Assembly: GCA_009909065.1 (NCBI GenBank) | Contig: JAAANZ010000057.1 | Span: 1-64,000, forward strand | Direction: 5' to 3' | DNA from: Alphaproteobacteria bacterium | GTDB taxonomy: Bacteria; Pseudomonadota; Alphaproteobacteria; Caulobacterales; Hyphomonadaceae | Length of the DNA: 64,000 bases | Part shown: positions 1-9,824 of the stretch, in pieces | How positions within the stretch are numbered: position 1 is the stretch's first letter | Layout: each line of letters starts with the position of its first letter | The notes under the pieces: generated by a model | What the model saw: the letters and a program-made list of their open reading frames with translations, nothing else | Databases searched by the model: none | What the model was told of the DNA's origin: nothing | Program-made: the position numbers and the translations under genes

Positions 1-576
1 ATTGCGGCGCTCCTGGCGACACTCGTCTTCTTTGCGAGCCTTGCCGCGGGCTTCCTGGTCCTGCGCAAGGCCGGCCAGCTTTATCCCGCGCTCAGCTCCG
101 CGGCGCATATCACCGCCATGGTGTTCCTCATCCTGATCGGCGCCTCGCTCTTTGCCCTCGTCTTTCGCGGCTATGGCGGCGACGAGCTAGTCGGCGAGCT
201 CCTCGCCGCGACGCCCGGCGGGAAATGGGGCGCGCTCGCCATCACCATGCTGGTGATGTTCGTGCTCGGCTTCTTCCTCGACTTCATAGAGATCGTTTTC
301 GTCGTTGTCCCGCTGGTCGCCCCGCCATTGATCATTCTCGGTTTCGATCCGGTCTGGCTGGCCATTCTCATGGCGCTGAACCTTCAGACCTCTTTCCTCA
401 CCCCGCCTTTCGGCTTCGCGCTGTTCTATCTGCGCGGGGCGGCGCCGGATACGCTGGCGACCCTCGATATCTGGCGCGGCGCCCTGCCTTTCATCGCCCT
501 GCAACTCGTGATGATCGCGCTGGTGGCGCTGATTCCGGGGCTGGCGACTTGGTTGCCGGATCTGGTGGTGAACTAG
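1..576 (+). CDS. TRAP transporter large permease (DctM-like), C-terminal fragment; start lies before the window
   Basis: Frame open from base 1; hydrophobic segments and motif LGFFLDFIEIVFVVVPLVAPPLIILGFDPVWLAILMALNLQTSFLTPPFGFALFYL typical of DctM. Confidence 0.88.
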   Translation: MAALLATLVFFASLAAGFLVLRKAGQLYPALSSAAHITAMVFLILIGASLFALVFRGYGGDELVGELLAATPGGKWGALAITMLVMFVLGFFLDFIEIVFVVVPLVAPPLIILGFDPVWLAILMALNLQTSFLTPPFGFALFYLRGAAPDTLATLDIWRGALPFIALQLVMIALVALIPGLATWLPDLVVN

Positions 577-585
577 CCGGCCGCT

Positions 586-684
586 AAAGCGGCGCGTTCC
601 CAAACGGAATCAACGCGCCGCTTCAAGTCCTTGTTTTTACGCGCTTCCAGACGGCGAACCGGTGCCCACTTCGCCTGGAAGCGC
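586..684. repeat. Bipartite palindromic intergenic element (two adjacent hairpins, RIME-like)
   Basis: AAGCGGCGCGTT(587-598)/AACGCGCCGCTT(612-623), then GCGCTTCCA(641-649)...GGCGAA(653-658)/TTCGCC(670-675)...TGGAAGCGC(676-684); first hairpin followed by GTTTTT. Confidence 0.7.
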
Positions 685-685
685 T

Positions 686-1249
686 TTAGAACTCCACCTT
701 CGGCACGACGGACAGGGCCTCGCGGGCCTCAATCCCGACATCGAAGAAGCTGCGCGGTTCAAAATCGAACATGCCGGCAATGATGGAGGCCGGGAACTGC
801 TCGCGGGCGGTGTTGTAGTCCTGGACCGCGGAATTGTAGAAGCGGCGCGCCGCGGCGAGCTTGTCCTCGATCAGGGAAAGCTCTTCCTGCAGGGCCTGGA
901 AGTTCTGGCTGGCCTTGAGGTCGGGATAGGCCTCGGCAAGGGCGAACAACCGGCCCAGCGCGCCGGAAAGCATGCTTTCGGCCTCCTGCATGCTTTCCGG
1001 CTCGCTGGCGGCCTGCGCGGCATTCCTGGCCTCGATCACCTGCTGGAAGGTTTCCTGCTCATGGCTGGCATAACCCTTCACCGTCTCGACGAGGTTCGGG
1101 ATGAGGTTCTGGCGCTGTTTCAGCTGCACATCAATATCGGCAAAGGCCTGGTTGCAGCGCTGTCGCTTGCCGACAAGCGTGTTATAGATGATGATTACGG
1201 CCACGGCCATGACCGCGATGATACCGAGAATGATGTAAAGTCCGGTCAT
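686..1249 (-). CDS. lemA: LemA family protein
   Basis: N-terminal TM then YNTLVGKRQRCNQAFADIDVQLKQRQNLIPNLVETVKGYASHE, classic LemA. Confidence 0.95.
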   Translation of the reverse strand: MTGLYIILGIIAVMAVAVIIIYNTLVGKRQRCNQAFADIDVQLKQRQNLIPNLVETVKGYASHEQETFQQVIEARNAAQAASEPESMQEAESMLSGALGRLFALAEAYPDLKASQNFQALQEELSLIEDKLAAARRFYNSAVQDYNTAREQFPASIIAGMFDFEPRSFFDVGIEAREALSVVPKVEF

Positions 1250-1314
1250 GGCTGACCCTCCCCTGATAACCCTTTAGGCCGAGTGCCTACCCCCATGCGC
1301 GCAGCTTGCCAAGC

Positions 1315-3552
1315 TCAGCCATTGAGCCGGCCGGACCGCGGGAAACCCCTCGGCACAGGTTTGCCGGCCTGGGCGCGCTTTCCGATCCAGTCCTCCCAGT
1401 TGGGAAAGCCGCGAAGGCGACCGCTCGGCTCAACGACCATGAGCCCGTCCTCACTGTCGAAGATCATGGCATCCTTCAGCTTGTCGCCGCCGCGGAAATT
1501 CTGCAGTTTCACGCCCTTGCCGCGCGTCATCTCGGGCAGTTCCTCGCGCTCGAAAATCAGCAGTTTGCGATTGGTGCCGACCACCGCCACACGGTCTCCC
1601 AGGGCGCGCTCACAGACCACAAGCTTGGCGCCCTCCGGCAAGGTCACGACGGATTTCCCGGCCTTGCGGGTGGACACCAGCTCGCTTTCGTCAACCACGA
1701 AGCCATAGCCGACATCAGAACACACGATCCGCTTGCGGGTCTCGTCCAGCTTGAACATGGCGACAATCTCGACATTGTCCTCAAGCTCCAGGGACAGCCG
1801 GATCGGCTCGCCATGGCCGCGACCGCCCGGCAGCTTGTCGGCCGCCAGCGTGAAGGCGCGCCCGTCAGAGGCCATCAGGATCAGCTTGTCGGTGCTCCAC
1901 ACCTCGACGGAGGCGAAGAGACTGTCGCCTTCCTTGAACTTCGCCGCCGCGGCATCGAGGCCATGCCCCTTCAGAGCGCGGATCCAGCCCTTCTCGGACA
2001 GGAGCGCGGTATAGGGCTCTTTCGGCGTGGAGGCTTCCAGCGCCGCGTCGAGATCGATATCGGGCGCATCGCCAAAGCCCGCGCGGCGACGGCCCAGATC
2101 GGTGGACGGACCGAGGACATCGCGCGCGGCGCGCAGCTCGTCGCCGACACGGCCCCATTGCAGCTCCTCGGAATCGAGCAGCGCCAGGATCCGGTCGCGC
2201 TCCTGCGACAGGCTCTCATGCTCGCGCTTGAGCTCCATTTCCTCGAGCTTGCGCAGGGCCCGCAGGCGCAGATTAAGGATCGCCTCGGCCTGGATGTCGG
2301 TGATGGCAAACCGCTCGATCATGACGGCTTTCGGTTCATCTTCCTCGCGGATGATGCGGATCACCTCATCGATATTGAGGAAGGCCACGATATAGCCGTC
2401 GAGGACGTGCAGGCGCTTTTCGATCTTGTCGAGCCTGTGACGCGCGCGGCGCAGGGCCACCTCGCGGCGATGATCGAGATAGGCGCGCAGGACCTCGCGC
2501 AGGCCCATGACCTGCGGCACGCCGTCATTGAGCACATTCATGTTCAGCGAGAAGCGCGTTTCCAGGTCGCAGGACTTGAAAAGGCTCTCCATCATCACGT
2601 CCGGCTCGACGGTCTTGGCACGCGGTTCGAGGATCAGGCGGATATCCTCGGCACTCTCGTCACGCACATCGGCCAGAAGCGGGATCTTCTTCTGCTCGAG
2701 GAGTTCGGCCAGCTTTTCGATCAGCTTGCCTTTCTGCACCTGGAACGGGATTTCGCTGACAACGACCTGCCATGTGCCCCGCCCCAGATCCTCGACATGC
2801 CAGCGCGCGCGCATCCGAAAGCTGCCGCGTCCGGTTTCATACGCCTCCTCGATGGCCGAGCGGCTCTCCACGATCACCCCGCCGGTGGGGAAATCCGGTC
2901 CCGGCATGACGCCGAGCAATTCGGAAACCGGCGCCTGCGGGTTATCGATCAGCAGAAGCGCGGCATCGATCACTTCGGCCGCATTGTGCGGGGGGATCGA
3001 GGTGGCCATGCCCACGGCGATGCCAGAGGCGCCATTGGCCAGCATGTTGGGATAGCCGGCCGGGAGGACCGCCGGCTCCTCGCCGAGCTCGTCATAAGTG
3101 GCGCGGAAATCGACCGCATCCTCGTCCAGCCCCTCCAGGAGGAGGCGGGCCGCCTCGGTCATCCGGCTCTCGGTATATCGCATCGCCGCGGGGTTATCGC
3201 CGTCGATATTGCCGAAATTGCCCTGCCCGTCGACCAGCGGGTAACGCACCGAGAAATCCTGCGCCAGGCGCACCAGCGTGTCATAAATCGCATTGTCGCC
3301 ATGCGGATGGTAATTGCCCATAACCTCGCCGACGATCTTGGCGCATTTGCGATAGGCGCCTTCGGGATTGAGCTTGAGCTCGCGCATCGCATACAGGATG
3401 CGCCGCTGCACCGGCTTGAGCCCGTCGCGCACATCCGGCAGCGCCCGCGAGGTGATCGTGGACAGGGCATAGGCCAGATAACGCCGCGAAAGCGCCTCGT
3501 TCATCGGCTCATTGATGATGCGGCCGGATTCATCATCGGTGAGGTCTGACAT
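1315..3552 (-). CDS. parC: DNA topoisomerase IV subunit A
   Basis: [33 protein letters not shown] ... [48 protein letters not shown]; short C-terminal domain. Confidence 0.96.
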   Translation of the reverse strand: MSDLTDDESGRIINEPMNEALSRRYLAYALSTITSRALPDVRDGLKPVQRRILYAMRELKLNPEGAYRKCAKIVGEVMGNYHPHGDNAIYDTLVRLAQDFSVRYPLVDGQGNFGNIDGDNPAAMRYTESRMTEAARLLLEGLDEDAVDFRATYDELGEEPAVLPAGYPNMLANGASGIAVGMATSIPPHNAAEVIDAALLLIDNPQAPVSELLGVMPGPDFPTGGVIVESRSAIEEAYETGRGSFRMRARWHVEDLGRGTWQVVVSEIPFQVQKGKLIEKLAELLEQKKIPLLADVRDESAEDIRLILEPRAKTVEPDVMMESLFKSCDLETRFSLNMNVLNDGVPQVMGLREVLRAYLDHRREVALRRARHRLDKIEKRLHVLDGYIVAFLNIDEVIRIIREEDEPKAVMIERFAITDIQAEAILNLRLRALRKLEEMELKREHESLSQERDRILALLDSEELQWGRVGDELRAARDVLGPSTDLGRRRAGFGDAPDIDLDAALEASTPKEPYTALLSEKGWIRALKGHGLDAAAAKFKEGDSLFASVEVWSTDKLILMASDGRAFTLAADKLPGGRGHGEPIRLSLELEDNVEIVAMFKLDETRKRIVCSDVGYGFVVDESELVSTRKAGKSVVTLPEGAKLVVCERALGDRVAVVGTNRKLLIFEREELPEMTRGKGVKLQNFRGGDKLKDAMIFDSEDGLMVVEPSGRLRGFPNWEDWIGKRAQAGKPVPRGFPRSGRLNG

Positions 3553-3743
3553 TGAAACTCCCTGACGGTATGTCCTCCGCCGGCGGGCGGCGACTCATGG
3601 AAAAGGTAAAGTTAACAGAAATGCGCCATGGGTTAAGGAAGCGCAAACCGCGCGCCGCAAGTTGACACCTGTCAAGGCACAGCTTCCCCGCAATTGCGAC
3701 ACATGGGGGACGCTGGGGCGTTTCGGGCTGGCGAACCGGTGAG

Positions 3744-5642
3744 ATGACGGGATGGCCGATGACCGAAAGAGCCGCAACCACGCAGGACAGAAAGACTCCA
3801 CAAGAGGACACGCGCGCACTGCCGGGCGATTCCGGCTTCCAGCCCGAAGAAGTATTCGAAGAGTCCAGCAGGTCAGGCGACCGGGTTGGCGCGCGCCAGG
3901 CGGGCGGCGCCGCGCCCTCCCGGCGGCGGGAAGCCGGGCAGCTGGACACGCTCGACCGGTATCTTCGCGGGGCCGTCTCGCGCCAGACCGGCGGTGTTTC
4001 CTACTGGGCCGCGCTCCAGGCCTGGGAGGACTGGGCCTATCACATGGCCGGCTCGCCGCTTCGCCAGGCGCGCCTGGCCATGGAAACCGCGATTACGGGC
4101 TGGAGTCTGGCGACACAGGCCATGCTGCCCCCTCCCCTGCGCGCCGCTTATCCCGCCTTCACAGCCGAGCGCGGCGATCACAGGTTTGAATCGCCGGCGT
4201 GGAAACGCGCGCCCTATGACCTGTTTGCCCAGACCCATCTGGCGCGCGAGGCGCTGTGGAAGACCGCAACCGAGCCGCTCGCCGGGGTACGCGCCCATCA
4301 TATGCGCCGGGTCTGCTTCATGGGGCTGCAGATGCTTCGCGCCGCATCACCCTCAAATCTCGCCATGACCAATCCCGATGTGCTCGATACGATCCGGGCA
4401 AGCGGCGGGCAATGCCTGCTGCGCGGGGCGCAGCTCTATCTCGATGACCTGCAGACCCTGGCGCGCGACGGGAACCTGGCCGGGCGGGTGACCCATGAGA
4501 TCGGCAAGGATATCGCCGCCACGCCGGGCAAGGTCATCTATCGCAACCGGCTCATCGAACTGATCCAGTATTCGCCTCAAACCGATGAGGTCGAGGCCGA
4601 ACCCATCCTGATCGTGCCGGCCTGGATCATGAAATACTATATTCTCGATCTCTCCCGGCACAATTCGCTCATTCGCTATCTCGTCGAACAGGGCTTCACC
4701 GTCTTCTGCATCTCATGGCGAAACCCGGATTCGAATGACCGGGACCTGACTCTTGAAGATTATCGCCGCGACGGCGTCATGGCGGCCCTCGATACCGTGT
4801 GCGAGGCGGTGCCGGGCGAGAAGATCCATGCCGTGGGCTATTGTCTCGGCGGCACGATCCTCTCCGTCGCCGCCGCCGCCATGGGCCGCGATGAGGATGA
4901 GCGCCTGGCCACGATGAGCCTGCTTGCCGCCCAGACCGATTTTACCGAGGCGGGCGAGCTGATGATGTTCACCGATGAAAGCCAGATTGCCGCGCTGGAG
5001 GATCTCATGACGGTGCAGGGCTATCTCGATGCCGCGCAGATGTCGAGGGCGTTTTATTATCTGCGCGCCAATGACCTTGTCTGGTCGCGCATGGTCGAGC
5101 GCTATCTGAAGGGAGTTGACCGCGAGATCAGTGATTTCGACGCCTGGTTCACCGACCCGACCCGGATGCCGGCGCGCATGCACTCGCAGTATCTCAGATG
5201 GCTTTTCGAGGAAAACCGCCTGGTCCAGGGCTATTTCGAGGCCGGCGGCCGCCCGGTGACACTCAAGGACATCACCATGCCCGTCTTCGCGCTCGGCGCC
5301 GAGAAGGATCATATTGCGCCCTGGCGCTCGGTTCACAAGATAGGCCTGTTCGCAGGCGCCGAAACCGATTTCATCCTCAGCGGTGGCGGACACAATTCCG
5401 CGGTTGTCAGCCCGCCGGCCAAGCGCGGAGCCTATTACCGGCAGAAGACGATCGGCGATTGCGACGATTATATCGGCCCGGACGCCTGGGTGGATGACGC
5501 GCCGCGACTGCCGGGGTCCTGGTGGCCGGCCTGGCGTGACTGGCTGCGCGAGCGCTCGTCGGGTGAGCGTGCCGGTGCGCGCATGCCGGATGCGAGCCGC
5601 GTGATCTGCGAGGCTCCGGGACGCTATGTTCACCAGCGGTGA
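3744..5642 (+). CDS. phaC: Class I poly(3-hydroxyalkanoate) synthase
   Basis: PHA synthase N-terminal region and lipase-like box GYCLGGT; C-terminal GAEKDHIAPWRSVHK...GGGHNSAVVSPP. Start could also be 3759. Confidence 0.93.
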   Translation: MTGWPMTERAATTQDRKTPQEDTRALPGDSGFQPEEVFEESSRSGDRVGARQAGGAAPSRRREAGQLDTLDRYLRGAVSRQTGGVSYWAALQAWEDWAYHMAGSPLRQARLAMETAITGWSLATQAMLPPPLRAAYPAFTAERGDHRFESPAWKRAPYDLFAQTHLAREALWKTATEPLAGVRAHHMRRVCFMGLQMLRAASPSNLAMTNPDVLDTIRASGGQCLLRGAQLYLDDLQTLARDGNLAGRVTHEIGKDIAATPGKVIYRNRLIELIQYSPQTDEVEAEPILIVPAWIMKYYILDLSRHNSLIRYLVEQGFTVFCISWRNPDSNDRDLTLEDYRRDGVMAALDTVCEAVPGEKIHAVGYCLGGTILSVAAAAMGRDEDERLATMSLLAAQTDFTEAGELMMFTDESQIAALEDLMTVQGYLDAAQMSRAFYYLRANDLVWSRMVERYLKGVDREISDFDAWFTDPTRMPARMHSQYLRWLFEENRLVQGYFEAGGRPVTLKDITMPVFALGAEKDHIAPWRSVHKIGLFAGAETDFILSGGGHNSAVVSPPAKRGAYYRQKTIGDCDDYIGPDAWVDDAPRLPGSWWPAWRDWLRERSSGERAGARMPDASRVICEAPGRYVHQR

Positions 5643-5651
5643 CAGGGGTTT

Positions 5652-7157
5652 TCAGGATGTGACAAGCGCCATGACCCGGTCCGCCACCTCTTCCGGCGTG
5701 CCCGAGGCGTCGAGCCTGTGCCATCCCGGCGGCAGCTCATCCGGTTCGCTCTGGCCTCTGGCCACGCGCGCATCCGCATCAGACGCATCTGCCCGCCGGG
5801 CGGCGATCCGCGCAAGGCGCTGGTCAAGCGGCAGGTCGAGCCAGACGCCGAGGGGCGCGGGATCCATCCGCGTGGACAGCGCCCGGCGCATGGCATCCTC
5901 CTGAAAGGTCGCATCGAGGATGACGCTGCACCCGGCCTCGAAGGCGGTGCGTCCGTCCTCGAACAGGCGCTCATAGACGGCGCCGCGCGCGGCCGAGCTA
6001 TAGGCGCCCGGGGCCGAGAGCGTCTCTTGCGGGTTCAGGTCAAGCGCGCGCTTGCGGATCATGTCACTGCGCAGGAGGCGGGCCCCGGCAGCGCCCGGAA
6101 GGCGCGGGGCAAGCTGGCGGGCAATGGTCGACTTGCCACTGCCCGACAATCCGCCGATCGCGAGCGCGACAGGGGGCGCGCGATCCATCAGCTGGCGCGC
6201 GAGCTGTCGATACGTGTCGGCCTCAGCCACCTTGCCCGCCTCGATATCCACCGCCATGCGCACTCCCGCGCGAAGGGCCATGAAGAAGGGCAGGATTGCC
6301 AGGGCCGCCTCGTCCTCTCCGGCCATGTCCCAGTAGCGGTTCATCAGCCGGCCCGCCGCGCTGCGGCGCCCGATCCGGGCCAGGTCCATCAGGAGGAAGG
6401 CCAGGTCATAGAGCACATCCGTCGTGGCCATCCGCTCATCGAATTCCAGAGCGTCGAACGGCGTCGGCCGGCCATTGAAGAGGCATATGTTTCGCAGGTG
6501 CAGGTCGCCATGCGTGCGGCGCACCTTTCCCCAGCGGCGGCGCGCCTCCACCAACGGGTCGATCCGCGCCAGTGCGATGTCGAGCTTACGGAAAATGTCC
6601 GGTTCGCCCGGCATCAGTCCCTGCTCATGAGCGCCATGCGTTTCGGTTGCACGCAGCTCATGGAGAATGCCCCGATAGTCGGCGGTATGGCCCGCGGTTG
6701 TCACGGCTGGGCAGTCACGATGGGCCGCCACAATCATGTCAGCGGTCGCATCGAGCATCTCCGGGGTCAGCCCCCCGCGCGCGGCCAGCTCGTCGAACTG
6801 GCTGGACGGGTCGAAGCGCTGCATCTCGACCACCCAGTCGAGCAGCTCGCCGTCGCCCTCGCCGAGACTGTAGGTGTCCGGCCCGGTGCGCCGGACAGGC
6901 TGCACCGCGAGATACATCTCGCCGGCGAACCGCCGGTTGACGTCCAGCTCCGCGCGGCAGGCGGCATGGCGCCGGGCAAGGGTCGAGAAATCCACGAAAG
7001 GCAGCCTGACGGCGCGCTTGAGCTTGTAGGCGCGCGTCGCGGTCAGGAAAACATGGCTGATATGCGTGTCGATGCGCGGCGCCGCGAGGCGGACCCCGCT
7101 TACCCGGCCAGTCTCGAAGGCGGCCACGATTTCAGACTGTTCAGGGCTCGGCGGCAA
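5652..7157 (-). CDS. Bifunctional aminoglycoside-phosphotransferase-like / AAA (P-loop kinase) protein
   Basis: N-terminal kinase-like HGDLHLRNICLFNGRPTPFDALEFDE; C-terminal Walker A GGLSGSGKSTIARQLA. Confidence 0.85.
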   Translation of the reverse strand: MPPSPEQSEIVAAFETGRVSGVRLAAPRIDTHISHVFLTATRAYKLKRAVRLPFVDFSTLARRHAACRAELDVNRRFAGEMYLAVQPVRRTGPDTYSLGEGDGELLDWVVEMQRFDPSSQFDELAARGGLTPEMLDATADMIVAAHRDCPAVTTAGHTADYRGILHELRATETHGAHEQGLMPGEPDIFRKLDIALARIDPLVEARRRWGKVRRTHGDLHLRNICLFNGRPTPFDALEFDERMATTDVLYDLAFLLMDLARIGRRSAAGRLMNRYWDMAGEDEAALAILPFFMALRAGVRMAVDIEAGKVAEADTYRQLARQLMDRAPPVALAIGGLSGSGKSTIARQLAPRLPGAAGARLLRSDMIRKRALDLNPQETLSAPGAYSSAARGAVYERLFEDGRTAFEAGCSVILDATFQEDAMRRALSTRMDPAPLGVWLDLPLDQRLARIAARRADASDADARVARGQSEPDELPPGWHRLDASGTPEEVADRVMALVTS

Positions 7158-7277
7158 GAGGCGATACCTTTGTGACCCGGAGCCTGTTTACGCCGCGCGG
7201 CGGTCGATGGCCTTGATTTGTGTCAGCCAGACCATGCTGCGAGCCTTGATTGTCCGCAATGAGAGGGAGATGATGAG

Positions 7278-8198
7278 ATGGACGAGCCTGGAAATTCGCC
7301 GGAAATCATTGGCGGCATCGAAATCACTCATCCCGCCCGGCCCGTCTTTCCGGGCGCCGGGGTCACGAAAGCCGATATTGCCCGTTATTATCAGCGTACA
7401 TGGCCGCTCATGAGCGGCCATCTGAAGGACCGCCCGGTGAGTCTTGTTCGCTGCCCGGGCGGCATGGCCGATGACTGTTTTTTCCAGAAGCACCCGTTCC
7501 AAGGAATGGCCGGGGAGATCGCAACCCTTCCTGTCAAAGAGACGAGCGGCGAAACAGGTGATTATCTCCTTTTCCCAAGCCTCCGAAGTCTGCTTACCGC
7601 CGTCCAGTTCGGCACGATCGAGTTTCATCTCTGGGGCGCGCGCAAGGACCGGCTGGAGCGTCCCGACCGGCTGGTCTTCGACCTCGACCCCGGCGATGGC
7701 GTGACGTTCGGGCAAGTGCGGGCGGGCGCCCATGAAGTGGCGGAACGCCTGGAAGTCGCCGGTCTCAGGAGCTGGCCATTGCTGACCGGCGGCAAGGGGA
7801 TTCATGTCGTGGTGCCCCTGGAACGCCGGCAGGGCTGGGAGGCGATGAGCGCGGCCGCGCACGGCCTCGCCCTTCAGATGGCGGGCGATGCCCCGGCGCG
7901 CTATGTCTCCAGCGCCGCGAAGGCGGAGCGGACAGGCCGCATCTTTGTCGACTGGCTGAGGAATTCTCGGGGGGCGACGGCCATCTGTCCCTTCTCGCTA
8001 AGGGCCCGGCCGGGCGCCCCGGTGGCCACGCCCGTCTCCTGGCAGGGGCTCGGGCAGGTGAACGGCGCTGCCGCCTTCGGCATTCATGCCCGGCCCGGAT
8101 TTCCGGCATCCCCGAAAAGCGACCCGTGGGAGGGTTATGACCGGGTCCGCCAGTCGATTTCGAAGCGGGTTCTCCGCACCCTGGGCGCGCCCGGTTAG
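7278..8198 (+). CDS. Stand-alone LigD-type DNA polymerase/primase domain protein (NHEJ-type)
   Basis: ITHPARPVFPGAGVTKADIARYYQ...RPVSLVRCPGG...CFFQKH...EFHLWGARKDRLERPDRLVFDLDPGDGV; ~306 aa, polymerase domain only. Confidence 0.9.
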   Translation: MDEPGNSPEIIGGIEITHPARPVFPGAGVTKADIARYYQRTWPLMSGHLKDRPVSLVRCPGGMADDCFFQKHPFQGMAGEIATLPVKETSGETGDYLLFPSLRSLLTAVQFGTIEFHLWGARKDRLERPDRLVFDLDPGDGVTFGQVRAGAHEVAERLEVAGLRSWPLLTGGKGIHVVVPLERRQGWEAMSAAAHGLALQMAGDAPARYVSSAAKAERTGRIFVDWLRNSRGATAICPFSLRARPGAPVATPVSWQGLGQVNGAAAFGIHARPGFPASPKSDPWEGYDRVRQSISKRVLRTLGAPG

Positions 8199-8232
8199 AG
8201 CCGTCTCCAAGACTGGCGGGAACGGCCGGCGC

Positions 8233-9033
8233 CTATTGGCCCTTAAAATCCGGGACGCGTTTTTCGAGGATCGCATCGACACCTTCCATATGATCCTCGG
8301 TGAAATGCATCAGCGCCTGCCCGGCGGCCGACATTTCCATGATCGTGTCATAGCCGGCGCTGGCCCCGTGGCGCATGAGCGTCTTGGCAAGCCGCAGCGC
8401 CTGCGGCGGCTGGCCGGCCATGCGTTCGGCCAGGGCGAGCGTTTCATCCATCAGGCTGTCGCCGGGCACGACCTGCGAAACCAGGCCCCAGTCGGCCGCC
8501 GTCCGGGCATCGATCACATCGCCGGTAAAAAGTAACTGCGCGGCCCGCGACTGGCCGATGATCCGCGGCAGGAGCCAGGCGCCGCCATCACCGGGAATGA
8601 GGCCGAGCTTGAGGAAGGTGACGCCGAATTTCGCCCGGTCGGACGCGATGCGCACATCGGCCATGCAGGCCACATCGCAGCCAAGCCCGATCGCCGCGCC
8701 ATTCACGGCTGCGATCAGCGGGGTTTCCAGATTGTAGAGCGACTTGACGATCAGATGGATATTGCGGCGATAGCCATTGCGCACCGCATTCGGGCTGCCG
8801 CCAAAAGCGCCGGATTTCTCCTTCATCGCCTTGACATCACCGCCGGCTGAAAACGCCTTGCCCGCACCGGTCAGCACCGTGACCCGGATCGCCGGGTCGG
8901 CTTCGATCTCCCCGCACAGGCGCTGGAAATACGCCCCGTCGCCATCCTGGCCGAGCGGATTCATCGTCTCGGGCCGGTTGATCGTCAGGACCGCGATGGG
9001 ACCGCGTTTTTCGAGCAGGACGGGTTCGGACAT
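8233..9033 (-). CDS. Enoyl-CoA hydratase/isomerase (crotonase) family protein
   Basis: AFSAGGDVKAMKEKSG, AAVNGAAIGLGCDVACMADVRIASDRAKFG; start re-assigned to MSEPVLLEKRG at 9033. Confidence 0.92.
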   Translation of the reverse strand: MSEPVLLEKRGPIAVLTINRPETMNPLGQDGDGAYFQRLCGEIEADPAIRVTVLTGAGKAFSAGGDVKAMKEKSGAFGGSPNAVRNGYRRNIHLIVKSLYNLETPLIAAVNGAAIGLGCDVACMADVRIASDRAKFGVTFLKLGLIPGDGGAWLLPRIIGQSRAAQLLFTGDVIDARTAADWGLVSQVVPGDSLMDETLALAERMAGQPPQALRLAKTLMRHGASAGYDTIMEMSAAGQALMHFTEDHMEGVDAILEKRVPDFKGQ

Positions 9034-9064
9034 GGGGCGTTCCTCTGGTCGTATACCGGAAGTC

Positions 9065-9460
9065 TCAGCTTGCCGGCCGCGCGGCGAAGACATCCGTGTT
9101 TGAAAAGTCATCGCCCTTGAAGAGCAAGACCCGGCCCTCGGTTTTGGCAAGGGCATAGGCGAAACAATCACCAAAATTCAGCCCAGCGCGGTGATTTCCG
9201 CGTCCGAATTGCCGATAGGCCTCGCGCGCGGCCCGGGCATGGGTGTCGGTCACGGGCACGATGTCTATCGATAATGCCGGGAACAGGTCGTCATAGCGCG
9301 CACCGACCTCTCGACCCGGACGGTCTATTCTGAGCGTGCCTTCAAACCAGTTCGCCGCTGATATCGCCACGTCGGCATTGTCGACAAGCGCCTGTCGATA
9401 GATATCAGCGTCCTTTTCCTTCAAGACGATGGCAAGAATGGCCGATGTATCGACGATCAT
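9065..9460 (-). CDS. vapC: PIN-domain ribonuclease toxin, VapC family
   Basis: MIVDTSAILAIVLKEKDA ... LNFGDCFAYALAKTEGRVLLFKGDDFSNTD; overlaps upstream antitoxin by 4 nt. Confidence 0.92.
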   Translation of the reverse strand: MIVDTSAILAIVLKEKDADIYRQALVDNADVAISAANWFEGTLRIDRPGREVGARYDDLFPALSIDIVPVTDTHARAAREAYRQFGRGNHRAGLNFGDCFAYALAKTEGRVLLFKGDDFSNTDVFAARPAS

Positions 9461-9702
9461 TTTGGTGCGCCCGACAGGTCATAAACCTCGTCATCCGGCA
9501 ACGGAATCAGTCCATCTTGTATGGGGTGTGCTGTATCCCATTGTTCCAGTGCGGCCGCTCTCGCGGCACGGCAATCAGGACCGGCCTGCTCACGCTCGGC
9601 CAGCTCGCGCAAGGCCCGCAGGACCGTGGCCGTCAGCGTCTCGCCGGTGCGCGCGGAAATTTCCAGCGCCAGGCGGTGCGCTTCCTCATTCTTGATGTTC
9701 AT
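9457..9702 (-). CDS. vapB: VapB-type antitoxin (PSK-family transcription factor)
   Basis: MNIKNEEAHRLALEISARTGETLTATVLRALRELAER, directly upstream of vapC; start trimmed from ORF start 9828. Confidence 0.87.
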   Translation of the reverse strand: MNIKNEEAHRLALEISARTGETLTATVLRALRELAEREQAGPDCRAARAAALEQWDTAHPIQDGLIPLPDDEVYDLSGAPK

Positions 9703-9824
9703 GCCCATGGTAGAAAGATAAGGTATAAAGGGCCGTGCGTCGAACCGGCCCGGCGCGCGAGGGCCGGGCCGCCATCTCCCGGCCCTCGACGAAGCCGCCC
9801 GCCAAGCCCTTGGCGCCGTTGAGA

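Noticed and set aside
1306-3549. 747-aa plus-strand ORF antisense to parC
   Set aside because: Composition-driven shadow ORF in a GC-rich gene; parC on the minus strand is unequivocal.
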